Assembly: GCA_937898195.1 (NCBI GenBank)
Contig: CALEJD010000087.1
Coordinates: forward strand, 1 to 60,406
Direction: 5' to 3'
Origin: an uncultured Clostridia bacterium
GTDB taxonomy: Bacteria > Bacillota > Clostridia > Oscillospirales > Acutalibacteraceae
Length of the DNA: 60,406 nucleotides
The notes below the pieces were generated by a model. That model had not been told where the DNA came from and ran no database searches. It saw nothing but the letters and a program-made list of their open reading frames with translations. Positions 1 to 7,763 of this stretch are shown piece by piece; position 1 is the stretch's first letter, and the number at the start of each line of letters is the position of its first letter. Both the position numbers and the translations under genes were made by a program.

Positions 1-64
1 ATAGGGATTCGAACCCCAACAAACAGAGTCAGAGTCTGTCGTGCTACCGTTACACTATTCCCCA
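1..64 (-). tRNA. tRNA-Gln (anticodon CTG), 3' end cut by the window
   Basis: Read on the minus strand, the cloverleaf starts TGGGGAATAGTGTAACGGTA (5' acceptor strand and D arm). It has an anticodon stem ACAGA/TCTGT around the loop CTCTGAC, giving anticodon CTG, which reads CAG (glutamine). The T arm GGGTTCGAATCCC is complete. The 3' acceptor strand lies beyond position 1, so the gene is truncated only by the window edge. Confidence 0.9.
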
Positions 65-77
65 ACGAGCAAAAGCA

Positions 78-106
78 ATTATATATCAATAAAAGTTAAT
101 TGTCAA
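78..106 (-). promoter_or_regulatory. sigma-A type promoter of tRNA-Gln
   Basis: On the minus strand a perfect -35 box TTGACA (101-106) is followed after 17 bp by a perfect -10 box TATAAT (78-83), 14 bases upstream of the mature tRNA 5' end at 64. Near-consensus strength and this spacing fit a stable-RNA promoter. Confidence 0.75.
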
Positions 107-132
107 GGGTTTTGTATAAAAAAATTAAAGTA

Positions 133-165
133 TTTTGCGTTTTTGCGTTCTTGCGTTTTGAGTTT
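133..165. repeat. 8-bp tandem array (TTTTGCGT type)
   Basis: Four imperfect 8-mers follow one another: TTTTGCGT, TTTTGCGT, TCTTGCGT, TTTGAGTT. The same units in nearly the same order recur at 44731-44763 beside a four-helix-bundle gene. Here the array is solitary, between the tRNA-Gln promoter and the GH43 start. Confidence 0.75.
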
Positions 166-195
166 ATTTGTGCTACCATTTCATTGGTGATTTTT

Positions 196-1167
196 ATGAA
201 TACTTATCCAAATCCATTTATCCCCCAGCGTGCTGACCCTTATGTTGTGAAAGGTCCTGACGGTTTTTATTATTTCACGGCATCATATCCTGCTTTGTAT
301 AATGTTGACGCAGGTTATGACCGTATAATCTTGCGTAGAAGTGAAACTGTCAAAGGTCTTGCAACTGCAGAAGAACACACTATATGGAAAGCGCATAATA
401 AAGGTGTAATGTCCAAGCATATCTGGGCACCTGAAATCCATTATATCGGCAATAAATGGTATGTTTTCTTTGCTGCAGGGGAACAAGAAAATGTATGGAA
501 TATCCGTCCTTTCGTTATCGTTTGTGATGGTCAGGACCCAATAAATGACTCTTGGACAGAGCTTGGCAAAATGCAGGCAAGTGACGGGGATAATCGTTCA
601 TTTACCGAGTTTTCACTTGATATGACATACTTTGAAAATAACGGCAAGCATTATTTAGTCTGGGCTGAAAAATTAGGCGATTCTTCGCTCTTTATGGCAG
701 AAATCAATGAAAATGAGCCTAATAAACTCATTTCAAAACCTATCTTGCTCACAAAACCTGAATATGATTGGGAAAAAATCCGTTTTAGCGTAAACGAAGG
801 TCCTGCCGTGCTTAAAACCCAAGATAAAATTTATGTTTTCTTCTCAGCTTCAGGCACAGGTGCAGAATATTGTATGGGTAAGGTTTACGCCGCCAGAAAT
901 GCAGATTTGATGGATATAAAAAACTGGACAAAAGACGAAAATCCCGTCTTGCAAACTGAAGATTTAACGGACCAGGCAGGGCCGGGGCATAATAGTTTTG
1001 TGGTTGACGAAAACGGTGATTTGCTCATCGTTTATCACGCCCGTCCTTTCTCACATTTTGAGAAAAATTGTGGCACATATTGTGACGAGCCACTTTATGA
1101 CCCTTGCCGTCACGCGAGAATAAAAAAGGTCAATTTTGATAAAAAAGGAACACCGATTTTGAAGTAA
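196..1167 (+). CDS. glycoside hydrolase family 43 enzyme
   Basis: 323-residue, probably cytosolic glycosidase of the five-bladed beta-propeller GH43 family (arabinofuranosidase/beta-xylosidase type). The three family acids are visible: Asp14 in RADPYV (base), Asp142 in FSLDMTYF (pKa modulator) and Glu201 in VNEGPAV (acid). The IWAPEIH segment near residue 76 is the second-blade landmark. I chose ATG 196, preceded by GGTGA at 6 bp; the open frame further upstream runs into the 8-bp repeat array and is not credible. No signal peptide is seen, so the substrate is probably an imported oligosaccharide. The exact sugar cannot be read from the sequence. A REP-like hairpin with a T-run follows the gene and may terminate it. 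Confidence 0.85.
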   Translation: MNTYPNPFIPQRADPYVVKGPDGFYYFTASYPALYNVDAGYDRIILRRSETVKGLATAEEHTIWKAHNKGVMSKHIWAPEIHYIGNKWYVFFAAGEQENVWNIRPFVIVCDGQDPINDSWTELGKMQASDGDNRSFTEFSLDMTYFENNGKHYLVWAEKLGDSSLFMAEINENEPNKLISKPILLTKPEYDWEKIRFSVNEGPAVLKTQDKIYVFFSASGTGAEYCMGKVYAARNADLMDIKNWTKDENPVLQTEDLTDQAGPGHNSFVVDENGDLLIVYHARPFSHFEKNCGTYCDEPLYDPCRHARIKKVNFDKKGTPILK

Positions 1168-1184
1168 ATATACATAAATAAAAA

Positions 1185-1217
1185 TGTAGAGGACGTCGAC
1201 TCGGCGTCCCGTTTTTA
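1185..1217 (+). repeat. REP-like palindrome acting as terminator
   Basis: The stem GGACG...CGTCC around TCGACTCGG (1191-1209) is preceded by TGTAGA and followed by CGTTTTT. The 19-base core is repeated exactly at 38991-39009, behind copA. It belongs to the TGTAGGGG...CCC family scattered over the window and looks like the GH43 terminator. Confidence 0.6.
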
Positions 1218-1287
1218 TTTGATTGCAGTTGTGCACTATGTTGCATTTTAAATGATATTTTGTTGCATATTGCATATATGGATTTTG

Positions 1288-1316
1288 TTTACAATTTATC
1301 CAAATTTTGATATACT
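1288..1316 (+). promoter_or_regulatory. promoter of the secreted hydrolase gene
   Basis: -35 TTTACA (1288-1293) and -10 TATACT (1311-1316) are separated by 17 bp. They lie 36 bp upstream of the ATG at 1352. Confidence 0.55.
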
Positions 1317-1351
1317 ATATTGGTAAAAATCTGCAAAGGAGTTATACTATT

Positions 1352-3175
1352 ATGAAAAACTTCAAAAAAGTAATCTCTGTTGTATTAGCAGTGGTTATGA
1401 TGTTGTCTTGTATGTCAGTTTTAGGCTATGCTCGTAATACAAGCTATACACCTACAATTATCATTCCAGGACTTTTTCAAAGTGAAACTTATCACTATGT
1501 AAATGGTGAAAAAGAATGTGATGCTGATGGTAACCCTCTTCCGGGTCCATTCTACGTTTCAGTTTCAGAAGAATTTATCGCTGCAGCTCTTACAGAAGCA
1601 CTTATTCCAGTGTTGACAATGTTTGTTACTCAGCAAGACAGAGACCAGGCAGCTGCAAAAATTGTTGCTGAACTTCTCAGTGACCTTTTGATGGGCAAAC
1701 AGGCAAGTGATGCAAATGGTAATCTTGACCCTGATGTTCGTCCAGAAACATATTATGGAAGTTTCGATACATTTTCAGATGTTTCAAGAGAGCATATGCT
1801 TAAGAGCTTCCCGGTTGAAGAATATTTTGATATTGCAGGCGAAGATAATCTCTATGTATTCAACTATGTTTCAACAGGTAATATGATTCAGACTGCACAA
1901 GAGCTTTATGATTACATTCAGTTCGTTAAAGAAGATACAGGTGCTAAAAAGGTTAACCTTGTTCCTGTAAGCCAGGGTGGTTCAATTGCAAATGCACTTA
2001 TGCAGCTCTATGTTGATAACGAAAGTAATATTGCAGTTGATGTTAACAGAATTGTGTTTGCAGTTCCTGCTCTTGATGGTGCAAACCTTCTTGGTGATGC
2101 TTACACTTATGGCCTTAACGACGAAAGTGCAGCACTTTATACAACAATGTTCACATCTCTCTTAGGTGAAGGCAATGTTCTCAGTTATGTGCTCAGTCTT
2201 GCAGTCAGACTTATGCCAAAAACTGATGTAAGCAATCTTCTTGATGTAATTGCTGATACACTCATTGGCAAATATCTCAGATATTCAACTCTTATGTGGG
2301 GACTTGTTCCATCAGTTCAATATCCAACTTGCCGTGATAAGTACCTTGCAGGTGACGATATGGCAGAAATTCGCCGTCAGGCTGACTGGTATTACAATGC
2401 TCAGCTCAAATCTGACTACAATATTTTAACAGCAAAGAAACAGGGCGTTAAAATTTTTGACATCGTTGACACTAATGTTGAACTTTATGAACTCGCTGTT
2501 TCTCACGGCTATACACAAGCTGACGGTATCATTCAGGTTGACTCAACATCAATGGGCGCTTATAGTGTGAATGTTGGAACAAGACTTCCAGCAGGCTATA
2601 AAACACCTTGGGATAAAAACAATTGCATCTTCCATGAGCATATTGACCCAGAAGGAATTATAGATGCTCACACAGGTTTGCTTCCTGACCATACATTCTA
2701 TTTCAGCGGTCAGAACCACGCAACAACAGCTTCAAATGACGTTATTATGACTCTCATCATTCATCTTCTTACAGATGAAAGCTTCAAAGATGTGTTCTCA
2801 TATCCTGACAAATTCCCACAGTTCAATAAGAGCCGTGAAACTATGCAGCTTCGCAAGGATGTTGCAACAATGAAAGAATATGATACATCATCACTTTCAG
2901 CTGAAGACAAGAAAGAGCTTGATGGTGCAATCAAGCAGGTTGAAGATATGCTTGCAAATACAGTTGTTGATGTTGCTGAATTCAAGGCAGCAAACAACAG
3001 ATTCTATGCAATCTATGACAAGATTATGGGTGGCGATGAAGTTGTAAGTAGTGATACTACATCAAAACTTGCTGTTTCAGCTATCAAGGGAATTTGCGAC
3101 GGACTTTATGAGGTTTATGGTGACGCAGCTTATAGTGAAATCCCATTCCTTATTCTCGGTCAAATTTTCTCATAA
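1352..3175 (+). CDS. secreted alpha/beta-hydrolase-like protein
   Basis: 607 residues. A Sec signal peptide occupies about residues 1-27: basic MKNFKK start, hydrophobic core, probable cleavage after GYA. The mature part begins with TIIIPGLFQSET, typical of the first strand and oxyanion loop of lipases. It then carries VPVSQGGS near residues 205-212, resembling the nucleophile elbow of alpha/beta hydrolases. A His-rich stretch (DHTFYFSGQNHATT, about residues 450-463) could supply the catalytic His. The last 100 residues look helical and lack an anchor. ATG 1352 is preceded by AAAGGAG at 8 bp. A lipase or esterase role is inference; substrate unknown. A terminator follows and the gene is monocistronic. 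Confidence 0.7.
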   Translation: MKNFKKVISVVLAVVMMLSCMSVLGYARNTSYTPTIIIPGLFQSETYHYVNGEKECDADGNPLPGPFYVSVSEEFIAAALTEALIPVLTMFVTQQDRDQAAAKIVAELLSDLLMGKQASDANGNLDPDVRPETYYGSFDTFSDVSREHMLKSFPVEEYFDIAGEDNLYVFNYVSTGNMIQTAQELYDYIQFVKEDTGAKKVNLVPVSQGGSIANALMQLYVDNESNIAVDVNRIVFAVPALDGANLLGDAYTYGLNDESAALYTTMFTSLLGEGNVLSYVLSLAVRLMPKTDVSNLLDVIADTLIGKYLRYSTLMWGLVPSVQYPTCRDKYLAGDDMAEIRRQADWYYNAQLKSDYNILTAKKQGVKIFDIVDTNVELYELAVSHGYTQADGIIQVDSTSMGAYSVNVGTRLPAGYKTPWDKNNCIFHEHIDPEGIIDAHTGLLPDHTFYFSGQNHATTASNDVIMTLIIHLLTDESFKDVFSYPDKFPQFNKSRETMQLRKDVATMKEYDTSSLSAEDKKELDGAIKQVEDMLANTVVDVAEFKAANNRFYAIYDKIMGGDEVVSSDTTSKLAVSAIKGICDGLYEVYGDAAYSEIPFLILGQIFS

Positions 3176-3186
3176 TAAACTTATAA

Positions 3187-3217
3187 CCCCGTAAGGCAAA
3201 AGCTTTACGGGGATTTT
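3187..3217 (+). terminator. intrinsic terminator
   Basis: Stem CCCCGTAA...TTTACGGGG (3187-3212) followed by ATTTT, just after the hydrolase stop codon. Confidence 0.75.
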
Positions 3218-3254
3218 GAAATGAGGGATTATTATTAAAACATTTCAAAAGATT

Positions 3255-3860
3255 TTGGCTTGTATTCTCGTGCTATTGACGGTTATGTCATTTGCATCCT
3301 GCAAGAAAACTGAGCAAAATCCGGATGCTAGTCAGACTACAACCACAACAGAAACCACAACCTTTGTAGAATTGGATTCGGAAATAAGCCCTGATGGAAC
3401 TGAAAACACAGTAGTGGGCACTTGGGTTTATGAAGAAACAATTTCTGCAAAGACATTCTATGGTGATTATTACAATGAGAAAATCACAAAAAATAATGTG
3501 CAGATGCGCACAACCTATAATTTCAATAAAGATGGCTCTTATAGCACAAATGTTACAATTATAAATATATCTGATGTGCGAAAAGAATATCGTTCATTGA
3601 TGGTTGAAGGCGCAAGAAGAAATGTTGAAAAAGAAGGCAAGTTTTTAACAACTGACGATGTGCTTTATTATGAAAAATATGCAGACGATATTCTTAAAGA
3701 CATCTGCAAAACTAAAAATGGCACTTATAAAATTGATGGCGATAAGCTCAAATACAGTGACGGCACAACAGAAAAGTTTGCTATCAATGGTAAAAACTTG
3801 ACACTTAAAGGTAGCACCAAACAAAACGGCGCATACCAAATTGTATTGACAAGAAAATAA
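3255..3860 (+). CDS. small secreted lipoprotein, function unknown
   Basis: About 201 residues. A short hydrophobic leader ends in a lipobox (SFASC) followed by KK and a Thr/Gln-rich linker, so the mature protein should be lipid-anchored outside the membrane. The remaining domain (GTWVYEE..., TYNFNKDGSYS..., NGTYKIDGDKLKYSDG) has the alternating beta pattern of lipocalin-like/DUF-type extracellular lipoproteins. The start is uncertain. TTG 3255 gives a leader with no basic residues. An in-frame ATT at 3234 would add KTFQKIL, giving a normal basic n-region, and has AGGGA 6 bp upstream. I list the conventional codon but regard the ATT as possible. Confidence 0.65.
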   Translation: MACILVLLTVMSFASCKKTEQNPDASQTTTTTETTTFVELDSEISPDGTENTVVGTWVYEETISAKTFYGDYYNEKITKNNVQMRTTYNFNKDGSYSTNVTIINISDVRKEYRSLMVEGARRNVEKEGKFLTTDDVLYYEKYADDILKDICKTKNGTYKIDGDKLKYSDGTTEKFAINGKNLTLKGSTKQNGAYQIVLTRK

Positions 3861-3864
3861 AGAG

Positions 3865-3900
3865 AAAGACGATGAGAATTAAAACTCATCGTCTTTTTTA
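3865..3900. terminator. bidirectional terminator
   Basis: Twelve-base-pair stem AAAGACGATGAG / CTCATCGTCTTT with an 8-base loop and T-runs on both sides. It separates the convergent lipoprotein gene and hflX. Confidence 0.85.
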
Positions 3901-5148
3901 TTCTACAACATATTTTTGAAATCTGTCTGCATAGTCTGTTGGGATAATCACCTTTAAAAGAGTGCCGTCAACGGTGTATTCCTCACTTAAAATCTTTGCA
4001 TTGTTTCGCAAGAAATTTACTTCGCCACCGTCAGAAAATGGAATAAGCAAATTGATTTCAATAATTTTAAGGGACAATGCCTTTTCGATTTCTTTAAGTA
4101 AAAGGTCAAGGTTTATGCCCTTTAAGGCACTAATCATAACGGTTTTGCCCATTGGCAAAATGTCGAAAATGTTTTCGGCCTTGTCGCATTTGTTCATAAC
4201 AGTGATTATGTTGTCACCGTTGCAACCCAAATCCTTTAAAATACCCGTTGTGATTTCAATATGCTCGGTACAATGCTCGTCAGATGCATCACACACATTG
4301 AGCACAATGTCGGCACTTGCCGCTTCTTCAAGAGTTGAACGGAATGCCTTGACTAAATCGTGGGGGAGTCGGCTGACGAATCCAACAGTATCAATGAGCA
4401 TAACATCTTGTCCGTTGGGTAGAGATAACTTTCGCGATGTTGGGTCAAGTGTAGCAAAAAGCTTGTCCTCTGCTAAAACTCCGGCATCTGTCAGCGCATT
4501 CATAAGTGTTGATTTTCCTGCGTTAGTGTATCCGACAAGAGCAACTGTTGTCACATCATTTTTCTCTCGTCTTTTTCGAAGTAACGCTCGACGCTTTTCG
4601 ACTTCGTCAAGCTGTTCTTGCAAAGCATACATTCTGCGCATAATGTGACGACGGTCACTCTCGAGCTTTGTTTCACCGGGGCCACGAGTACCAATACCAC
4701 CACCAAGACGGGATAACTGTTTACCCTTACCGGTAAGACGGGGGAGAGCATATTTAAGCTGAGCCAACTCAACCTGCAATTTACCCTCACGGGTTTTGGC
4801 ACGGAGCGCGAAAATATCAAGAATTAATTGAGTACGGTCAATAACTCGTACATCAGTCGCATTTTCAATGTTACGAATTTGCGAGGGTGTCAGTTCACCG
4901 TCACAGATAATCAAATCAACTTCTTGATTATGACAAAAAAGCTCGGCTTCGGCTAAACGCCCTTTACCAATATATGTTGCACCATCAGGGCTTTCGCGTC
5001 TTTGAATAATTGAACCCACGACCTGTGCCCCTGCACTTTCTGTGAGCAGGGTTAATTCTTCTATTGAACTTTCAGCATCAAAATCACCTGTGTCAACACA
5101 CAAAAGCAATGCTTTTTCAGGTGAATTGTCAATTTCATAAAATTCCAT
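3898..5148 (-). CDS. hflX: GTPase HflX
   Basis: 416-residue ribosome-associated GTPase; the family splits stalled or hibernating ribosomes under stress. The N-terminal HflX domain contains the conserved region ending in LSRLGGGIGTRGPGETKLE. The G domain follows, with G1 GYTNAGKST (about residues 204-212), G3 DTVGF and G4 NKCD. Length is normal for the family. I chose ATG 5148, preceded by GGAG at 9 bp. The open frame extends further upstream but that part is translated short-repeat array, not protein. The gene stands alone between a shared terminator and the repeat-rich leader. Confidence 0.93.
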   Translation of the reverse strand: MEFYEIDNSPEKALLLCVDTGDFDAESSIEELTLLTESAGAQVVGSIIQRRESPDGATYIGKGRLAEAELFCHNQEVDLIICDGELTPSQIRNIENATDVRVIDRTQLILDIFALRAKTREGKLQVELAQLKYALPRLTGKGKQLSRLGGGIGTRGPGETKLESDRRHIMRRMYALQEQLDEVEKRRALLRKRREKNDVTTVALVGYTNAGKSTLMNALTDAGVLAEDKLFATLDPTSRKLSLPNGQDVMLIDTVGFVSRLPHDLVKAFRSTLEEAASADIVLNVCDASDEHCTEHIEITTGILKDLGCNGDNIITVMNKCDKAENIFDILPMGKTVMISALKGINLDLLLKEIEKALSLKIIEINLLIPFSDGGEVNFLRNNAKILSEEYTVDGTLLKVIIPTDYADRFQKYVVE

Positions 5149-5169
5149 AATATTTACTCCGTAAATAAA

Positions 5170-5276
5170 CGCAAAATGCATAATGCAAAGTGCAAAATTA
5201 AGACTTGTGATGCTAATTATATATAATTGCAACGCAGTTCCGACACTTTGCGCTTTGCACTTTGAATTTTGCACTT
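5170..5276. repeat. inverted pair of 7-bp tandem arrays, no gene inside
   Basis: Left array 5170-5202 is built of GCAAAAT/GCATAAT/GCAAAGT units. The right array 5244-5276 is the same type inverted (CACTTTG CGCTTTG CACTTTG). The 41 bp between them include TTGCAACGCAGTTCCGACA, whose reverse complement recurs at 15046-15064 next to another array. The element sits directly upstream of the hflX ribosome binding site. Confidence 0.75.
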
Positions 5277-5306
5277 AAAAAACAGTGGCAGAGGATACCC
5301 TCCACC
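5277..5306 (-). terminator. terminator of the Cys-rich peptide gene
   Basis: On the minus strand GGTGGAGGGTATCC/TCTGCCACTG folds into an imperfect stem (5285-5306) followed by a run of T. Confidence 0.6.
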
Positions 5307-5353
5307 ACCATTATTATTTTAATGTCTTTAATTTTTAAACACAAGTTTTGACA

Positions 5354-5488
5354 TTAGCAACCGCAGTCATAGTCTCTACGAGCACAGCCACAATCATTGT
5401 TGCAACCGCAACCGTTGTTGTTATCTGTGAGAAGAATTAAGATGATAATAACAATCAACCAAGAGTTGTTACCGAAGAAGTTACACAT
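5354..5488 (-). CDS. 44-residue Cys-rich single-span membrane peptide
   Basis: ATG 5488 is preceded by GGAGG at 8 bp. The reading frame encodes a polar start (MCNFFGNNS), one hydrophobic span (WLIVIIILILLT, residues 10-21) and a tail with CGC repeats (GCGCNNDCGC ... DCGC). Six of the 44 residues are Cys in the tail and one is at position 2. A terminator follows. The organisation (strong RBS, own terminator, Gly/Cys tail) recalls very small sporulation or spore-coat-associated peptides of Firmicutes, but I cannot assign a family. It is short enough to be missed by usual gene-length cut-offs. Confidence 0.6.
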   Translation of the reverse strand: MCNFFGNNSWLIVIIILILLTDNNNGCGCNNDCGCARRDYDCGC

Positions 5489-5557
5489 TCATTTTTCCTC
5501 CTTCCCATATTGAACTTACATTACATTCTATGGGAAATAGGGGAATGTGTTACAACA

Positions 5558-5902
5558 TCAAAACTCGCTATTTTGATTTGCAGGTGCTTCTTCTGGTTGT
5601 TTTTGCTCTTCAATAGGTGAGAGTTCGACTTCCAAAGTAAATTCCTTTAGTACCTTACATGCGAGAAGATAAAAAGGATAAGAAATTACTCCATACAGTC
5701 CAAATGGTAAAATAAATAGTAGCGGTGCGAATAAGAAAACAGGCAATATTATCAACAAGTCTCCTTGTTCTGATGATAATAAGAGCATTGGAATCATCAA
5801 TACAAAAAGCGTTGTAAATAACAAACCTATTGATGCACCGAATAAAGCAACAAATTTTATGTAAGTATAAAAACTAATTTTCTTAACAATAATTTTTGTC
5901 AT
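5558..5902 (-). CDS. small integral membrane protein, function unknown
   Basis: 114 residues. Two long hydrophobic stretches (about 13-43 and 46-82) suggest two to four membrane passes, followed by an acidic Gln/Pro/Glu tail (EEQKQPEEAPANQ) that is probably cytoplasmic. ATG 5902 is preceded by AGAGGTG at 10 bp. It has the layout of the short membrane proteins with an N-terminal amphipathic start common in clostridia. No catalytic motif is seen. It lies immediately downstream of the first four-helix-bundle gene on the same strand. Confidence 0.6.
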   Translation of the reverse strand: MTKIIVKKISFYTYIKFVALFGASIGLLFTTLFVLMIPMLLLSSEQGDLLIILPVFLFAPLLFILPFGLYGVISYPFYLLACKVLKEFTLEVELSPIEEQKQPEEAPANQNSEF

Positions 5903-5953
5903 AATACAAATTCACCTCTTGTATAGCTTTGCGTTTTATATCTTAGTAAAGAT

Positions 5954-6301
5954 TTATTTTGCATTTTCTTTTGCAGTATTTATTGAAGAAACTAAAATTC
6001 TGCGTACAGTTCCACATTGATTATATAATGGTTTGATTTTCTCGTTAGAAGCAAGGCCTGACTTTTCAAAAAGTTCTAGCCAAAATTCAGTTTCATAGCA
6101 TTCTTTTAAAGCAATATGAAGCTTTGCAATAAAATCTGCTCGGCTATTTGCATAGTTTGATTCTCTAATATTAGCTCCAATAGATGAAACAGAGCGTTCT
6201 AATTGATTAGTCAAAGAATAGTGACCTTTGATAGAATCTGTAAGTTGAATAGTATTTACTGCTAATTCCATTGATAATTCTGCTAGTTTATTCTCTCTCA
6301 T
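5954..6301 (-). CDS. four-helix-bundle protein (23S rRNA IVP / S23 family), copy A
   Basis: 115 residues, almost entirely helical. It carries the family signature of the 23S-rRNA intervening-sequence protein group (PF05635/TIGR02436): LERSVSSIGANIRES followed by SRADFIAKLHIALKECYETEFWLELF. Members form four-helix bundles that assemble into pentameric barrels; the Avd accessory protein of diversity-generating retroelements has the same fold. ATG 6301 follows GGTGATAGTT; a GTG three codons earlier is part of that ribosome site. It is clearly more diverged from copies B (12109) and C (44354) than those are from each other. It is flanked on its 5' side by the ATGAAGTA hairpin array rather than by GCAAAAT-type arrays. 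Cellular role unknown. Confidence 0.8.
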   Translation of the reverse strand: MRENKLAELSMELAVNTIQLTDSIKGHYSLTNQLERSVSSIGANIRESNYANSRADFIAKLHIALKECYETEFWLELFEKSGLASNEKIKPLYNQCGTVRRILVSSINTAKENAK

Positions 6302-6315
6302 AACTATCACCTTTA

Positions 6316-6480
6316 TAATGAAGTATTGCTACGCAATATGAAGTAATTTTCAATTATGAAGTATTTATCATTGATAAATATGAAGTAAAGTAAATCCATT
6401 CATACACCGCAAGGTGTACTTCATAGCAACGCTACTTCATATCGTAAGATACTTCATAAATCCACAAGGATTTACTTCAT
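6316..6480. repeat. ATGAAGTA / TACTTCAT hairpin array
   Basis: Four ATGAAGTA octamers (from 6318 onward) are followed by four inverted TACTTCAT octamers up to 6480. Between successive octamers lie short sequences that are nearly all small palindromes: ATTGCTACGCAAT, ATTTATCATTGATAAAT, TACACCGCAAGGTGTA, TATCGTAAGATA, AAATCCACAAGGATTT. The whole block is therefore an inverted repeat made of mini-hairpins. It fills the gap between four-helix-bundle copy A and the galM stop codon. Confidence 0.85.
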
Positions 6481-6489
6481 TGTATAAAA

Positions 6490-7527
6490 TCATACCGTGA
6501 TTTTATACACAGTTGTAGTTTTAACTACCTCATCCTTATCAAATACACAATTATAAAAACTTGGTGTATTTGTAGCGTTTGGATAATACTGTGTTTCAAG
6601 GCAGAAACCACAACGGAAATCCATTGGAGCATTGTTCTTGCCGATTTTACCTTCAAGGAAATTACCAACATAAAGTTGCATACCTGGTAAGTCTGTCAAA
6701 CAATCAAGTCTTACACCATTTGGAGCAGTAACTGTTGCTGCAAGACGAAGTTCTTTATTGTAATTATTGATACAGAAGTTATGGTCATAACCATTACCTG
6801 CATCTAATTGTTCATAATCTGCACCAATATCTCTGCCGATTGTCTTAGGCTCTCTGAAATCAAATGGAGTGCCTGTTACATCACGGATTTCACCTGTTGG
6901 CACAAGTCCTTCACCCATTGGTGTGAATGCATCTGCATTGATATAAAGTGTATGGTCGAGAATGTCACCATTCTGATAACCTTTAAGGTTGAAATAAGCG
7001 TGGTTAGTAAGGTTGAATGCAGTCTTTTTATCAGAAACTGCAGTGTAATCAATAATGATTTCATTCTTATCAGTAAGTGTGTAACGAACTGTCACTTTCT
7101 TGTTGCCTGGGAAACCTTCTGTACCGTCAGCGCTGAAATATGAGAATTCAACAGAGTCAGAGTCAACGATAATTGCATCCCAAACTGCAGTTGAGAATTC
7201 TCCGTTACTATGAAGAGTAACATCGCCGTGAGTTGTTGTAACAGGAACTTTTACGCCGTCGATTGTGAGTCCACCTTTACTGATTCTGTTAGCAACAGGA
7301 CCAACAATTACACCCTGATAATCGTGACGGTTTTCAAAGCCTTCCATATCGTCAAAGCCAAGCAATAAATCAAGCTCGTTTTCATCTTTATCCTTTACAA
7401 GAATGCTCTGTAAGGTAGCACCCCAAGTGATAAGATTGATTTTCATATTATTGTTGTTTTCAATGAGAAAAGCGTCAACCTGCTTGCCGTCTTTAGTCAC
7501 ACCGAAAACTGATTTTGTAATACCCAT
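6490..7527 (-). CDS. galM: aldose 1-epimerase (mutarotase)
   Basis: 345 residues. Interconverts alpha and beta anomers of aldoses such as galactose and glucose in the cytosol. The catalytic His lies in TNHAYFNL (about residue 175) and the catalytic Glu in CLETQYYP (about residue 306). The GNGYDHNF loop and the N-terminal ITWGATLQSI strand are family landmarks. Length is typical. ATG 7527 is preceded by GGAGTG at 8 bp. It is not in a gal operon here; both sides are repeat arrays. Confidence 0.92.
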   Translation of the reverse strand: MGITKSVFGVTKDGKQVDAFLIENNNNMKINLITWGATLQSILVKDKDENELDLLLGFDDMEGFENRHDYQGVIVGPVANRISKGGLTIDGVKVPVTTTHGDVTLHSNGEFSTAVWDAIIVDSDSVEFSYFSADGTEGFPGNKKVTVRYTLTDKNEIIIDYTAVSDKKTAFNLTNHAYFNLKGYQNGDILDHTLYINADAFTPMGEGLVPTGEIRDVTGTPFDFREPKTIGRDIGADYEQLDAGNGYDHNFCINNYNKELRLAATVTAPNGVRLDCLTDLPGMQLYVGNFLEGKIGKNNAPMDFRCGFCLETQYYPNATNTPSFYNCVFDKDEVVKTTTVYKITV

Positions 7528-7597
7528 ATTTTCTCACTCCTATAAGAGATTTATTCAAAAATATTATATATTTTGTAAAGGACAAAGTCAACAAAAA

Positions 7598-7682
7598 ACG
7601 CAAAAACGCAAGAACGCAAAAACGCAGAAATTCAAAGAATAAACTATCATTCTGCATTTTGCATTCTGTATTCTGCATTCTT
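7598..7682. repeat. inverted pair of 8-bp and 7-bp arrays, no gene inside
   Basis: Left part 7598-7633 consists of 8-mers ACGCAAAA, ACGCAAGA, ACGCAAAA, ACGCAGAA. The right part 7648-7682 consists of 7-mers CATTCTG, CATTTTG, CATTCTG, TATTCTG, CATTC. Orientation is inverted and the unit lengths differ between the two arms. The 14-bp gap is AT-rich. Confidence 0.7.
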
Positions 7683-7695
7683 CTATATCTTGTGA

Positions 7696-7724
7696 TTGCA
7701 AAAAAAATAAAAATATGTTATACT
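7696..7724 (+). promoter_or_regulatory. promoter of dnaD-dnaI
   Basis: -35 TTGCAA (7696-7701), 17-bp A-rich spacer, -10 TATACT (7719-7724), 40 bp upstream of the ATG at 7764. Confidence 0.6.
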
Positions 7725-7763
7725 TATTGTCCCTGACCATATTCAATGAAAGGAGAGAGAAAA

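Noticed and set aside
100..195. N-terminal extension of the GH43 gene to a TTG at 100
   Set aside because: The added residues are encoded by the 8-bp repeat array and the tRNA promoter region; ATG 196 has its own RBS and starts at the family N-terminus.
3962..4648. Long plus-strand open frame opposite hflX
   Set aside because: No RBS, no recognisable domain, and it lies wholly inside the strongly supported hflX gene.
5149..5274. 42-residue extension of HflX
   Set aside because: It is the translation of inverted 7-bp arrays; ATG 5148 has a GGAG site and matches family length.
6316..6480. CRISPR array
   Set aside because: Constant units are only 8 bp, the separating sequences are self-complementary hairpins rather than unrelated spacers, the second half is inverted, and no cas gene is present.
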